This document shows positions 34,517 to 45,730 of a DNA stretch of 64,000 nucleotides, piece after piece. The notes beneath the pieces are model-generated. The model saw nothing but the letters and a program-made list of their open reading frames with translations, made no database searches and was not told the DNA's origin. The first letter of the stretch is position 1; every line of letters starts with the position of its first letter. The position numbers and the translations under genes are program-made. This DNA is from Linyphia triangularis. Taxonomy: Eukaryota; Arthropoda; Arachnida; Araneae; Linyphiidae. Where the stretch lies: positions 21,377,593 through 21,441,592 of the forward strand of contig OZ021731.1 of the NCBI GenBank assembly GCA_963978545.1. The letters run 5' to 3'.

Positions 34517-35573
34517 AGAAAAAGAAAGAAAAAAAAACCTCGCCAACTCTCAACGACCTCAATCGAAGCAGACAGCCAAAACTAACACTCGCTACAACAA
34601 GTAAACCCCAAAGGCGGGAGAATGTAGCTACTGTCTTGAGAAGACGTGACAGTTGCACACGTAATCCCTACCAGACATACGTGACACCCTTAGCAACGCC
34701 ACCGGTGGCCGGCACTCAAACTAAACAGAGGGAAGAAGAAACACAGCCGCACTTCAACATTGTTATTCTATTTTTTCTCTCACAAAATGTATCTGTCGGC
34801 CTACTGCACGTGGCGTGAGAAGTAAAAGGGGTTTCCTGGCCAGCATTGTTTACTGAGTTCCTTCATTTGAAGGATAAAGATTATATTTTCTGCTTTCTTT
34901 TCCTTTTCTCTCTCTTATTTAAGAGCAGGGGGCGCTTTTGTGAATGAATGGGTTATTCTTTTTGAGGGAGGTATTTTTATGGTTCTCGGTAGTAAAGGTT
35001 GTTGTGTGATGCATAAAAATGCAGGAGGGAAAGTGCTTAAAATACTATTTATTTTCCGTAAATGCAGCATTCTTTTGGCGATGGGTGTTGTTGCTCGAGG
35101 AATACAATGAATGGGGGTCCGAACTAGAGGTAGTTTATAGTGAGTATTTTTTCTTGAAGATAAGCAAGAGAGGGGTCATCAAGAAATTGAATGTTTTGTC
35201 TCTTAAGTAAAGTACATTAGGTGATTTTTATTTACCTTGAGCCCAAGGGTATTGTTTTCAAGTTATCAAAAGTGTGGCTTGGTGTCCGTCACTACTTAAT
35301 GTTCGGACATGCTCAAGAAAGACATTGTGGGCATACGCCTGCTTGTATAAAAAAAGATGTAGGCTGATGTTGTCCAGTTGTATTGATGTCTTATAAAACT
35401 CAAATAAAAAAGAAAACACTTTGTAATGAGCTTAGACTTAAGGTCCAGGGTAAAATGCACATCGGACTTAGGTTGATTATTTTTTTGTCTAAATAATTTC
35501 AACCTCTTTTTTTTTTACTCTATTTATGCAAGATCTTTTGATTTCACTATTTCATAAATGTCTTAATTGAATT
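34517..35573. other. no gene seen
   Basis: Contains further TACGTGAC and CACGTGGCG words (about 34678 and 34807), and short ORFs of 60-68 codons without domains. Confidence 0.4.
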
Positions 35574-35965
35574 CAGGGGTCTATCCAGATTTTTTTTACA
35601 GGGTCCTATTTTTGTGAAAAAATATTAATTTTGTGAAAAATTTCCAATTTCATATATTTTGAGCATATGGTTTGGCATCCATGACGTCACTTCTTTATAA
35701 CCAACATGTGGGCAAGTGAGCAGTTTTCTCCTTTTAGCATAAAATAAACTTTGTAATTTAGTAATTGGTCCGTTTACCAACTGGAAATATTATGAAGGTT
35801 CCGTTTTTTTTTTTACTTGGAATTTTGTGAAAGGGTCAGTTTGTTGCACATGGAATTTTGTGAAGGATCCTTTTGTTAATTATGAAATTTTGTGAAGGGT
35901 CCGTTTTTTGGACATGGAATTTTGTGAAGGGTCCTTAAAAGGACCCAAATTTCCTTCTGCACCTG
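35574..35965. mobile_element. CAGGGGTC...CACCTG repeat element with internal tandem
   Basis: Begins CAGGGGTCTATCCAG and ends GCACCTG, with GAATT on both sides (35569-35573 and 35966-35970). Inside, TGGAATTTTGTGAAGGGTCC-like units recur about five times (35780-35940). It resembles small hAT-like elements; end choice is tentative. Confidence 0.5.
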
Positions 35966-35993
35966 GAATTTGTCGTTTTTTTGTTTTTTTTTA

Positions 35994-36379
35994 CAGGGTT
36001 TCTCTTCAAATCACATAATGAAAATTAATGACTTTTAAGGACCTAATTAATGTTTCTAAGGACCTTTGAAAATTCGTTTTCAGGCATCATGTCTATATTT
36101 ATATTTTTAATAAAGTATATTCTACCAAAAAAGTTACACAAGTTGGTGGATGCGTAATAAAAATATGTCGGAAAATTCTGATACGTTGCGTGTAAGTGGC
36201 GGTCACGCGGGGATAGCAAGTCCGAGTTGTATTTTTATAAATTTTGCAGTTGGACAACATCTGTAAAAATTAAGGACTTTTAAGGACCTCAAAGCATTTT
36301 CAAGCACTTTCAAGGCCTTGAAAACAAGTTCAAAAATATTAAGCATTTTTAATGACTTTCAATGACCGTGGGAACCCTG
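35994..36379. mobile_element. hAT-like MITE, copy 2 (386 bp)
   Basis: Begins CAGGGTTTCTCTTC and ends GTGGGAACCCTG; internal blocks match 19237-19591 in the same orientation. It lies 28 bp after the preceding element. No clean flanking duplication. Confidence 0.75.
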
Positions 36380-36855
36380 TTTAAATTTAAAATAGGCTTT
36401 AAAAATGTAAATAAGTAACTTTACGAATATTGAAAGATTACTCTATGATAAGGTACAAAATGCTTAGAACTTATTATAAACTAATGCCAAAATGTCATTC
36501 CTAAATACTGTAGATTGAGACGGAAAGGAATGACTCTGTAAAAATCAGATTTGAGGAAACGATACATTGTTGCTAATGCCGAGTTGGACGACATTTCAAA
36601 ACCAGTAGCTACAATTGCTATTGAAGAGATATTGAACAATCTCGCTTGTTTGGTTGCCTTACAAGATTATACAGTAGTTTCTCCCAATAGAAATGCAAGA
36701 AGACTACACTTTCTCCTTATTTTAAGCACTCTTCTTTGTCCTCTTTTGAATGTCAATACAGTGTTTCGACACAATATTGCCTTTGTGCAACTCTATTATA
36801 ATAAAAATCGAATATAATTATTTTTTTCATAAAATAAAAATCCATGTACTCGAAC
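36380..36855. other. no gene seen; 88-codon ORF
   Basis: An ORF at 36551-36817 (plus strand) has a plausible mixed composition and a hydrophobic stretch near residues 54-68, but no recognised family. I treat it as chance or a decayed fragment. Confidence 0.3.
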
Positions 36856-37012
36856 TTCACAGTGCGAGTCAGCAAATTGTGGGTTCGGTCCTCGGTCCGC
36901 CAAATACCGGTTTGTATCTAATGGTGGCTGGTACACATTAAACCTGTCTTGGCCTCAATGTTCTGAGTAAGGTTGGTGAAAGAGGTTTTCACTTGTAGAT
37001 TTCATTCTCGTA
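36856..37012 (+). mobile_element. SINE-2 family, copy 1
   Basis: B-box-like GTGGGTTCGGTCCTCGGTCC, then ATACCGGTTTGTATCTAATGG, TGGCTGGTACACATTAAACC and TTGGCCTCAATGTTCTGAG. The same body, diverged, occurs in reverse at 60235-60437. The tRNA head is partial and no duplication was found. Confidence 0.65.
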
Positions 37013-37102
37013 TTTCTCTAGATCAGCGTCAGTTACTACGCGGCCCGCGGGCCGGATTTGGCCCGCGACAGACTTTTCTGCTGCCCACCGGCACCACAGA
37101 AA

Positions 37103-37658
37103 AGAGGTCGGAAATATCGATCAAAATAAATATCGATACCATATCGTTGCATAGAAAAAAATCTCGATATATCGATACATGATTTTTTTTTTTTTAATTT
37201 GATTTTCAATTTTGCCAGAAACAAAGTTTTTCGGGGCAAATTTGTACTTTTTATGATTGCTTTTTTGTAAGGTGACTACTTTTTTAACTGAAATGGATCT
37301 ATTACAAAAAAAAAAAAAAAAAAAAAAAAAGAAGTTATATTTTCGCTTAATTGGTGCAGTGATTTTAAGAAAAATTTAGATAATTTTCAATAGCTTTTAA
37401 GTGTATGGCAAATTATTGAATATTGGTGACATTTTAACTGTCTCTCAGCTAAGTTCAAACTTTAGTTTTGAAGTTTTTGAAAAGGGAATAAAGAAAATCG
37501 AAAAAAAACAACACATGAAACTACAAAACGATCATCAAAAAACTAAAAATGTTTGAAAATATCGATATATCGGTGACTTTTATCGATATTTTTAATATCG
37601 ATATTTTTTTTAGAAACATCGATAAAAATATCGTCGTATCGATATATCGCCGATCTCT
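37103..37658. mobile_element. ATCGAT-rich MITE nested in hAT
   Basis: Ends AGAGGTCGGAAATATCGAT and ATCGATATATCGCCGATCTCT-type are inverted (last 19 bp), flanked by ACCACAGAAA (37093-37102 and 37659-37668). A duplication of 8-10 bp and small size suggest a hAT-like MITE. Many ATCGATA words and long T/A runs (about 37182, 37305). Confidence 0.8.
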
Positions 37659-38180
37659 ACCACAGAAAGAAGAAGAAGAAAAAAATCAAATTTTCTGATG
37701 TGCTTTTTTTTTTTTACATAATTGTAAGTTATCCGAAATAATATGTGTTAACTATGTAGAACAAGATTTTCCACTACGCGCTCGAAGAAGGCATACGAAG
37801 AAGCTTTCAGCAAGGTGGCTTGCATCCAGATTGAATACAGGTATAACTTAACTGAATCTCTTTTGAACAATTCATTAAAATTGACTGCAACAAATACTCC
37901 GAAAGACATCGACTCTATCATAAAATGAACCCGACGATTTCGACCGTCATCGTCTCAACAATTGATATCGATTAAAACGGAGTAATCTGGAAGTACAGTT
38001 TAAATACTTTTATTAAAAGTTAGGTCAAGTCGCATTGTCTTGTTGAAACAAAAGATTCACTTCTGTTTCAGACTTTGATTTTCTAATAATAAAAAGTATT
38101 ATTTTTTTTAATAGTTTGAAAGAAGAAAAAAAAGGAAGGAAAAAAAAAGAATCAAATATCAATTTTAATTTTATTAGGAT

Positions 38181-38211
<31 letters not shown>

Positions 38212-38259
38212 AGTTTTCAGAAATACTATATATTATTAAATCGATAATAATTAAAGATA

Positions 38260-38920
38260 TAGACTGAGAAGCGACTGCAATTTTTGGACCTCATCGAACA
38301 TCATTCTGAATTTTTTATAGAAATTGGAGAAAAGTAAGTAGATTACGAATCCACTGGTCTGCCGTGGCAAAAATGGCCGAAACTGGTCAAAAATCGACTT
38401 TTAATAAGTTGAACTAAATCCAATTGACAAATGCGCCATAACTTGCCAAATAAGGAGCATTTTTTTTATTTGGTAACCCTCACTCTTTAATTTTCAATCA
38501 AGAAGGTTGCAGACGATTCAGATATCTGGCGACGGTCTACTTGCATCTATTAAAAGGGAGGTAAGTTGGCAAAAAATATTACGTCACTTATGACGTAACT
38601 GATGTCGCCAATTTGGCTTACTTTTAAAAGATACAAGTTTTCTGAGCCAAAGATCAGAAATCATTTGTGCTTTTTCTCATTGAAAATCAAAATGAAGTGG
38701 GATGCCAGACAAATAAGTTTGCTCTATTTTTGGCAAGTTATGACATATTTGGTAATCGGATTTTAGTTCAACTCATTCCAAGTCGATTTTTGATCAGTTT
38801 CGGCCATTTTTGCCACGGCAGACCAGTGGATTCGTAATCTACTCATTTTTCTCCAATTTCTATAAAAAATTCAGAATGATGTTCGATGGGGTCCAAAAAT
38901 TGCAGTCGTCTCTCGAACTA
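38260..38920. mobile_element. 661-bp foldback element, copy 2 (nested)
   Basis: Same family as 29271-29931, opposite orientation, with ends TAGACTGAGAAGC and TCTCGAACTA, and central TTACGTCACTTATGACGTAA (a 20-bp palindrome). Inserted within the 37024-39003 hAT. Confidence 0.88.
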
Positions 38921-39011
38921 ATACATATTTTGGTGTATCCGACCCGCGAAAAGCTCCAACATAAATCACACGGCCCGCATCTAAAAGTTAGTGGCGAACG
39001 CTGCTCTAGAT

Positions 39012-39450
39012 AATCCATATGCTTAAAATCACGAGACGAATATGGTCGTGTTAAACAATTTATAAGTCAGGGTTCATACTCATTTTCAGAAGAAAAAAAA
39101 AATTCTCCGAGATTACCAGAGCCGTGTTTTCCATCGCGGGCTTAATTATTTTTAGCGCCACATAAATACAGTCAAATCTTGATTACAGAAATTCTTCCGA
39201 TAACTCGAAAAAAGTATTTTTTTTCTTTAAGAATAACTTTCTGTAAGTTTATGTTATCAAATAATTCTGCAACCTCAACTCCTTGAGTTAGGGTTAAACT
39301 AATAGCGCTGAAGAGTAGGATTTGTTTCCATAGTAAAAACGACTCTTTCCAGGTTTTAGTGGGGGGGGGGGGGGGGGATTTTTCTCTTTTCCATGAAATT
39401 TTAAGGCTGATTTATTTTCCCTGAGTTTTCCCTGATCTCCCAGATGCGTG
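39012..39450. other. no gene; transposon-end fragments and oligo-G
   Basis: TACAGTCAAATCTTGATTAC then TTCCGATAACTCGAA (about 39167-39210) resembles an isolated Tigger end. A 17-G run is at 39361-39377. CAGGGTTCATACTC at about 39069 looks like a hAT-type end without a partner. Confidence 0.4.
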
Positions 39451-40178
39451 TGTTGCGTTGACGGGTTCGAAAGATTTGAAGCCAAGCAGATCAAAATTCG
39501 CAGAAATTTATTCCAAGATAACTCTTCACAGTTCTCTTACAGCTCCAGAACTTCTCGTTCTAGTAGACACAGTACAGCTCTTTTCACCTCAATAGAGCAC
39601 AAAACAGCAGTTAAAAACTTGACAACACAACTGCTAAATCGCCGCAAAAGACAATGCAATACAGTTCGCTCAGTATCTCCAGTCAACTAATTTAGTGACT
39701 CAAAATCCAAGAACTGACTAACTAACAACATTCACGGCCGGGCTATATAGGGGAGGCTGCGAACCTTCTTGAAACCTCTAGAGGTCGATATTTGGAGAAC
39801 TTTCCAGATTGTAGTCGAAAAGTCCTATACATGTACATGGGGACCGAAAATGTCACCAAAAAGTCGCCAAGTTTGGCGACATTTGGCGATTTTGCCAAAT
39901 TTGGCGACAAAAATTAGTCGCCAAAAACCGTCGCCAACTTGGCTCTATCTCGCCAATTTGGCGAGATTCCCATTACCATAATGTTAAATGCCCTGCCCCT
40001 TGAAACTCGCTTCCCAGAGTTACCTCTGTAAAACCCGTTATCAAGCATCAAGGAACTCATTGCAGGGAAACAAGTTAAAGGCGAACTATTGCACTGCCTT
40101 ATGCAAAATGTACATAAATTTTCCTATTTACAAAATTAACACTACGAAATATTTACAAATATACAAAAATTCGTAACA
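39451..40178 (-). mobile_element. solo LTR 4 (728 bp)
   Basis: Minus-strand LTR of the same family as 2870-3626: TATA box at 39744-39749, AATAAA at 39507-39512 (both minus strand), exact 4-bp duplication CGTG (39447-39450 and 40179-40182). U3 has at least eight CGCCAA/TTGGCG words (39850-39965). Confidence 0.87.
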
Positions 40179-40182
40179 CGTG

Positions 40183-41210
40183 TAAGTGGCAGAAATAGAC
40201 TGTGGGAAGCTATAAACTATACTTTTAGATGCTATTTTACAGCTTAAAAACGCAAAACTGCTATTTTAAGTTTACTTTTTAGCGGTCTTCTATTTTCTCT
40301 ACAGATTTATACATAGATGCACACTACACTTAAATAGACAAAAAAAAAAAACAAAAAAAAAAAACGACACTACCTCTTCCTATTCTCTCAATAAAACACC
40401 CCATCAGTCCCCCACCCTAGAGAGATAGTAACATCCGGTGACCACCTCGACCTTTTCACTCACCTCCTCCTCACTCGTCAATAACAAAAGAACGCGACAG
40501 GCGGAAGAAAGTAGTGCGTCGCGGAGTTATCGACGGAGACGGAAGCTGGAATGGGGGGTGGGAGAAGGAAGGGCGGATTGATTGAATATCTAGTGGGGGG
40601 TCTGATGCCACCCACGCCGAAGAAGATTTTTCGAGGGGTGGGTCAATGAAGTTAAGGGGGGGGGGGGAAGGGCCAAGGTTGGTAGATAGGAAAGGAGTCT
40701 CAATAAGTTGACTTCACCTTATTGGAGAAGTTTCCGTTAATTTTTGTAGAGAAACTAATCTGTAAGAATTTATTTTATTTAGTCATTTGAGTTTTGATCG
40801 TAACTGTTAACATTGAGGGTTACTTTGATTTGGCAAATATCGATTGAGAAATTTGTTTTTCATATCGATTTTCCTCAGTTTTACGTATGATCATTCGAAA
40901 ACTTATTTTTGAGAAGATACCAAATAAGAAAAAGAAAAATGTATGTTTCTTTTCAGAGTCTGTATATGTATACTCTCTGACGCATATTGTCTTAGAAAAT
41001 AAGACTTTGTAAGTTGTTAAATTCAGCAACCCTAAATAATTTTGAGTGTCCATTTAAATTTATAAAAGTAATTGAGATTTACATTGTTAGTAAAAATGAT
41101 AATAATTTTGTACTCAATATGAAAAAAAACTTTTAATGATAATCGTAGCAATTTTTGCCCCGTATATGCTTAAATAATAATACAATACACCAAAACAAAA
41201 ATTTTAATAT
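40183..41210. other. no gene seen
   Basis: GC-richer patch 40400-40700 with oligo-G (about 40658-40667). ORF of 77 codons on the minus strand (40820-41053) without domain. Confidence 0.4.
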
Positions 41211-41718
41211 AAATCCTTTATATGCATTGCCAATTTTTATTTGCAATTACAACTTCTTGAGCTCAAATCGAGTTTTCATAGTGTTAGACCACTAAGACAA
41301 AAGATCCATTTCGAACTATTTACTAACTTCTTTTTTCCTCCAAAACTTGATTGAATATTTAGTCATCTACAACGAGTCAACGATCTACGAAAGTTGATAA
41401 GTCTGACGTAAGGTAAAAAAAACACATATCTTTTATTTATTTTGATTAAAACAATTTTGGCAACAGAAAAGAGAATGAATTAAATGAGATTTATTATTAT
41501 TCCGAAGCGATTATAGAAGCGTGTGTAAACGCGACCTTTTAGTGAGGAGTTGCAGCCCCCAAATTTGATAGAATGCATTGTCATTGACATCGAATCTATC
41601 TGCCGAGTTTCAGCCCAATTAGATGACTGCAATGGGGTTAATTACGCCTTCGCAGATTAGCCCCCCCCCCCCCTCACATTAGCATACCTTCAAAATCGAA
41701 GTTAATATAAAGGATTTA
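41211..41718. repeat. ATAAAGGATTTA-family element
   Basis: The best-defined copy: left end AAATCCTTTATATGCATTG, right end AATATAAAGGATTT, inverted with respect to each other. Interior holds GAATGCATTGTCATTGACAT and a C run at about 41661. Confidence 0.75.
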
Positions 41719-42655
41719 AAAATAGTAATTCTTCATCTAAACTCATAATCCAAGAAAAAAAAGTTATGAAACCCCACTCTTATCTGCCAGCCTTAGAAAG
41801 GGGGAAATTGCGAGTTGAGTGGTAGGGGTGCTGCTGCTGTTGCTTCTAATTCGGGGGAAACGCTGGATGAGTTGTAGTATGATGGGTCACCCCATGATGT
41901 CACGTGACAGGTGAATGCGTGTTAATTTAATCAAGAATGCATTACTTATGGATAATGCCAGGGATTAAAAAAAAAAGGTGTGCAGCTAAAATATCCGGTT
42001 GCAGCTCCACCTATGTTCTATATTCTGTACCACTGAATCCCCACTTATGGTAAGCCGTATACTTATCTTTTGGGGTACAGTTGAAAAAAAATTTAAATTG
42101 ATGATTAAATATATTATATGACTTGATGACAATGTATAAATCAAAGACTGTATAAAAAAAATACATTTAAGCTACCATGTAAAATAAATAAATAATTCTT
42201 CTGTTTGTATTTTACCCCTGTTTTATCTGCTTTCGATACTGCATTGTTTAAGTGGCAGTTGAGTACTAAATATAATAACTTCCGATAATATTGCTGAACT
42301 CATCAAGATAAGATTATTTGTCACTTACGTATTATCCCGTCAACCATTGCCGAGACAAAAAGTTCGCCAACGGATTCCTTTAATCCATAAAATTGTCATT
42401 TCTGACGGATGCCCAGTCCACCACTCAGATGATTCATCCCACAGGAAGCTTCCGACACTGGTTCGAGCCGAAACATACCTTTGAGGAGTACCAACAAAAA
42501 GTTAGCCAATGGTCGATGTGCTAATACGTGAAAATTTTTATTATACATGAGCGATATGCCTGGACTACTACTTTCATTCAGTTACTTAATATCCATCATT
42601 AAACTCCAAGACCCAGTTCCATATGTCCATACAAAAGTAGTGAACACATACGATT
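41719..42655. other. no gene; shared 45-bp word near 42523
   Basis: Mostly unique. CACTGGTTCGAGCCGAAAC at about 42461 has a B-box-like core. AATACGTGAAAATTTTTATT then ATACATGAGCGATATGCCTG (about 42523-42563) is repeated at about 56465-56505, suggesting an undescribed small repeat. Confidence 0.4.
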
Positions 42656-42667
42656 CCAAGAAGTAGG

Positions 42668-42848
42668 TTGATTGGTTGTTTTCAGATTATCTGGCGCCGT
42701 CAGCAACACGAGGGCTATAATGCGCCGAAACATTCGTCATTAGACAAGCCAACATACATTTACAAACACCCATGCCTAACACGGGACTCGAAAACGCAAC
42801 CTCGCGGTCTAGAGGCTAGCACGCTAACCACTACACCGTTTGGTCGGC
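42668..42848 (-). mobile_element. tRNA-derived SINE, copy 7
   Basis: Minus-strand copy; the B box is altered (a CGTTTTCGAGTCCC-like sequence). A 12-bp duplication CCAAGAAGTAGG is at 42656-42667 and 42849-42860. Confidence 0.9.
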
Positions 42849-42860
42849 CCAAGAAGTAGG

Positions 42861-43026
42861 AGAAGCATAAAAAGATTAAGATACAGTATATTTACAAGTC
42901 TAGTTTCTGCAGTTCAATCGAAGTCTTCCTTCTAATAATTCAGCAAAATGCATCAAAAGAATTATTTAGTTTCTATTTGAAATTATGTTTTTTAAATTAC
43001 TCTAAAAAAAAAAAACTTTAAGGATT

Positions 43027-43062
<36 letters not shown>

Positions 43063-43820
43063 ACTGTAAAATAATATATTTTCCAAAAACGTAAATAAGC
43101 AAAGATTTTTTTTTTTTTTGCGACTTATATGTTACCTATACGCAAGATGTCTTCCGCTTCCCAATTCCATCAAAAAGCAGAAGAAGAAGAAGAAAAAAAA
43201 GAAGAAAAAAAGTGCGCAACAGATTGCCACGTGTTCGGTTACACGAACTTATTCTATGGTGGGGGGAAATAATCGATTAATCAATGGATCCGATTTCATC
43301 TTTATCGTCCGCGAAACGATGATGATATGCGGGTTCATAGAATAGGGTTTTTTTTATTCCATTTTTTATTTGCATTTTTTTTTACCCTCAGATTGCAAAA
43401 ATGATGCAGGCGGGTTTTCAATGATTCGATTTTTTTTTAAGTAAAAATAGAATACCCGTAGAAAGTATTTCCTTCGTTGATTTCACTGTCTTTTTTTTTC
43501 CCCTTTCTATTTTTTTTTAAAGCAGTTAAGACTATTCGGTTAATTAAAGCAAACAATTTAATTATTTAATAGACGATGTGATAATACTTTTGTATTTTAG
43601 TAATTCTTGTAGCATTTCAATGTCCTTTTGAGTAGGTTGCTTTAAGTAAATATTCTATGTAATATAGGGCGAGAGAAAAGTTATGCCAGGATAAAAAATA
43701 GGTACATAGTGTCCGTAAAGTGTAACACTGCTTGATTTGTACTTGATTATGACACTTTTTTTTCTTCTTTCTCCACGTTTCGGAATATCCTGATTTCAAA
43801 AAAGTGGTCTAGAAAAAATG
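42861..43820. other. no gene seen; homopolymers
   Basis: A run at 43029-43060, GAAGAAGAAG microsatellite (43179-43210), many T runs. No coding signal. Confidence 0.5.
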
Positions 43821-43885
43821 TATGAATGTAAGAATATAAAATGAAGAATGTAAGAATATAAAATGAAGAATGTAGTAGGAAAGTA
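43821..43885. repeat. 24-bp tandem repeat
   Basis: GAATGTAAGAATATAAAAT repeats two to three times directly before the reversed R repeat. Confidence 0.65.
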
Positions 43886-43904
43886 AAATGTAAGAATGGT
43901 GATG

Positions 43905-44325
43905 GCCCAAGGACTTACCATTAAGGCTTCCATCAAAATCGCGCATGCACATAAGGAAGCTGCTATTGAAATAAAATCACGTTTTTTAGTAATTGCTAAA
44001 AAACGCCTTTAATGATTTTGTTCAAAGTCGCTGAGGTAATGCCTCTTAAAGTGTTCTAAACATCCCCACCTCCGAAATTCCCGTAAAAATGTTTCAATGG
44101 CTTAAAAAGTTAAAAAACAAATGCCTTTAACACAGAGCTCTCTTTCCTTGAGATAGGTCTCTTCCCTCATCAAAGATAGTTTTTTCTTCTCTGCTCAGTT
44201 TCACTTAAATATAAAAAAAGGATAATATAGGAATTATAGAAAAGTGTTTCGCCAAAATTATCATTTTGGCAGTTATTTTTAAAAAGACCCATACACGAAT
44301 TATGGCAAAATATACTGTCAAACTG
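43905..44325 (-). repeat. interspersed repeat 'R', copy C (reverse)
   Basis: Reverse complement of the middle of copies at 16310 and 60904: AACATCCCCACCTCCGAAAT, CGCGCATGCACATAAGG. Lacks the poly-A and hairpin end. Confidence 0.7.
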
Positions 44326-44988
44326 GCACATCCCTAAAGCTACCCAAAACGAAGACTGAATGATTCAAAAGATACAAAATCTAGACAACTACCTTAAAGA
44401 CCAACCCAAATATAACAACAACAACAACACTGTTACAAACACAACAAAATCATATCAACCCAAAATGAACTGAACTGATCTGATCCCACGTCCTGGAAAT
44501 CAATGTTCCCCAATAGACCACAAAAATAAAAACCTTACAACTTTCCTTCGCAAAAGTGTTTCCTTTGTTGAACCCCTCAAATTGCGTGCGCGCCCTCTAT
44601 CGTGACCGGGAACACTCCTTCGAACCTTTCATTCGTTCCTTTCTTCGGAAGAAAGTTCTTTTCTTTGCAATGGCCTCTCCTCCAATCAGCGTTAAGCGAC
44701 CAGGAGTTCTTCATCCTATTCATTAAACGGAAGAATTTTTTTTTTTTTTATCATACATCTTTTTGTGCCGTGTTTGAATGATTTTTTTTTTTACCAGGGT
44801 AGTGAGGCGTAACGGGTGTAGGAAATGGGTAGTATCGTTTTTATGGAGTTGGAGTGTAGGTGATTGTTGGAAGAAAATTCAGTTCCGAATGTTTGTCTAT
44901 AAGTAGGAATGACGTCCAAAATGGAGATTTGGTATTATGGCTATTATTGTTTAGTGAATAAGGGATAATTTCAATTACTTAAGGGGAC
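44326..44988. other. no gene seen
   Basis: ACAACAACAACAACA microsatellite (about 44416) and a GC-richer patch 44560-44710. No supported feature. Confidence 0.45.
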
Positions 44989-44992
44989 TGTC

Positions 44993-45699
44993 AAGTCAAA
45001 AATTAAAATTCTTCAATTTTTGCTCAAAATTCATGAAATTTTTTGTGCAGTTCAATAGCAATTAGATAAAACACAAACCAAAATTTCAAAAATTTATATT
45101 GATTTTTTTTCAAGAAATTAAATTTTTCTTGAAAAATTTAGCGTTTTTTCCGTAATTTTAAAAACGCTCCTTGCGATTCAAATTTTTTGCAATCTGTCTC
45201 AATTTTTTTGTACAAGCTAATCGAATATATATTGACATAATTGTGCATGGGTTTTGAATTTGACTCATTGGTTAATTATTTAAAAGTAAAACTTTGGTAC
45301 AACGGCAAAAAATGTCAACTTTTTCAATAGAAGCATTACGAAAATTGCTGTAAAACAATAAAAAAAATACCAGATTCCAAAATCCATGCACAATTGTGTT
45401 CAAAATAGTATAGTAAACAATATCTCCAAGTTTAAAAAAAATACATCCACTTTTGAATCGCAAGGAACAAATCGAATACCCTAAAAATCTTAAAATACAC
45501 ATGAAGAGAAAAATGCAATTTAAGAAAATGAAAAACAGGCGATTTCCGATATGCGCGCTTACAAAAACTCAAATAATATTCTTAATTCTTCTCGGATCAG
45601 CAAAAGTAAGGTATCTACTGAAAGCTAGAATTTCAGGCTATTTTTTCCCCCTAAAATATAAAAATCGAAAATTTTGAAATTTTTGCCTTAACAGTCCCC
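44993..45699. mobile_element. TTAA-flanked foldback element (707 bp)
   Basis: TTAA (44989-44992) GGGGACTGT ... ACAGTCCCC TTAA (45700-45703). A TTAA target is characteristic of piggyBac-type insertion, although those ends usually start CCC; the GGGG start is a caveat. The interior is itself folded: CTCCTTGCGATTCAAA (about 45170) pairs with TTTGAATCGCAAGGA (about 45453), and TTGTGCATGGGTTTTG with CCATGCACAATTGTG. Short ORFs in it are by-products. Confidence 0.75.
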
Positions 45700-45730
45700 T
45701 TAAGGGGGGGTTGGAAGGCTCTATCTAGTC

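Larger units (their letters stand above)
37024..39003. mobile_element. hAT element (1,980 bp) with nested insertions
   Basis: Left end CAGCGTCAGTTACTACGCGG then CCCGCGGGCCGGATTTGGCC; right end CACGGCCCGCATC...GGCGAACGCTG. Flanked by an exact 8-bp duplication CTCTAGAT (37016-37023 and 39004-39011). The GGCCCGC-rich end is typical of a widespread hAT group. Two younger elements are inserted (37103-37658 and 38260-38920). The remaining own sequence (about 37670-38250) matches 49885-51069 in reverse and has no intact transposase. Confidence 0.92.
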
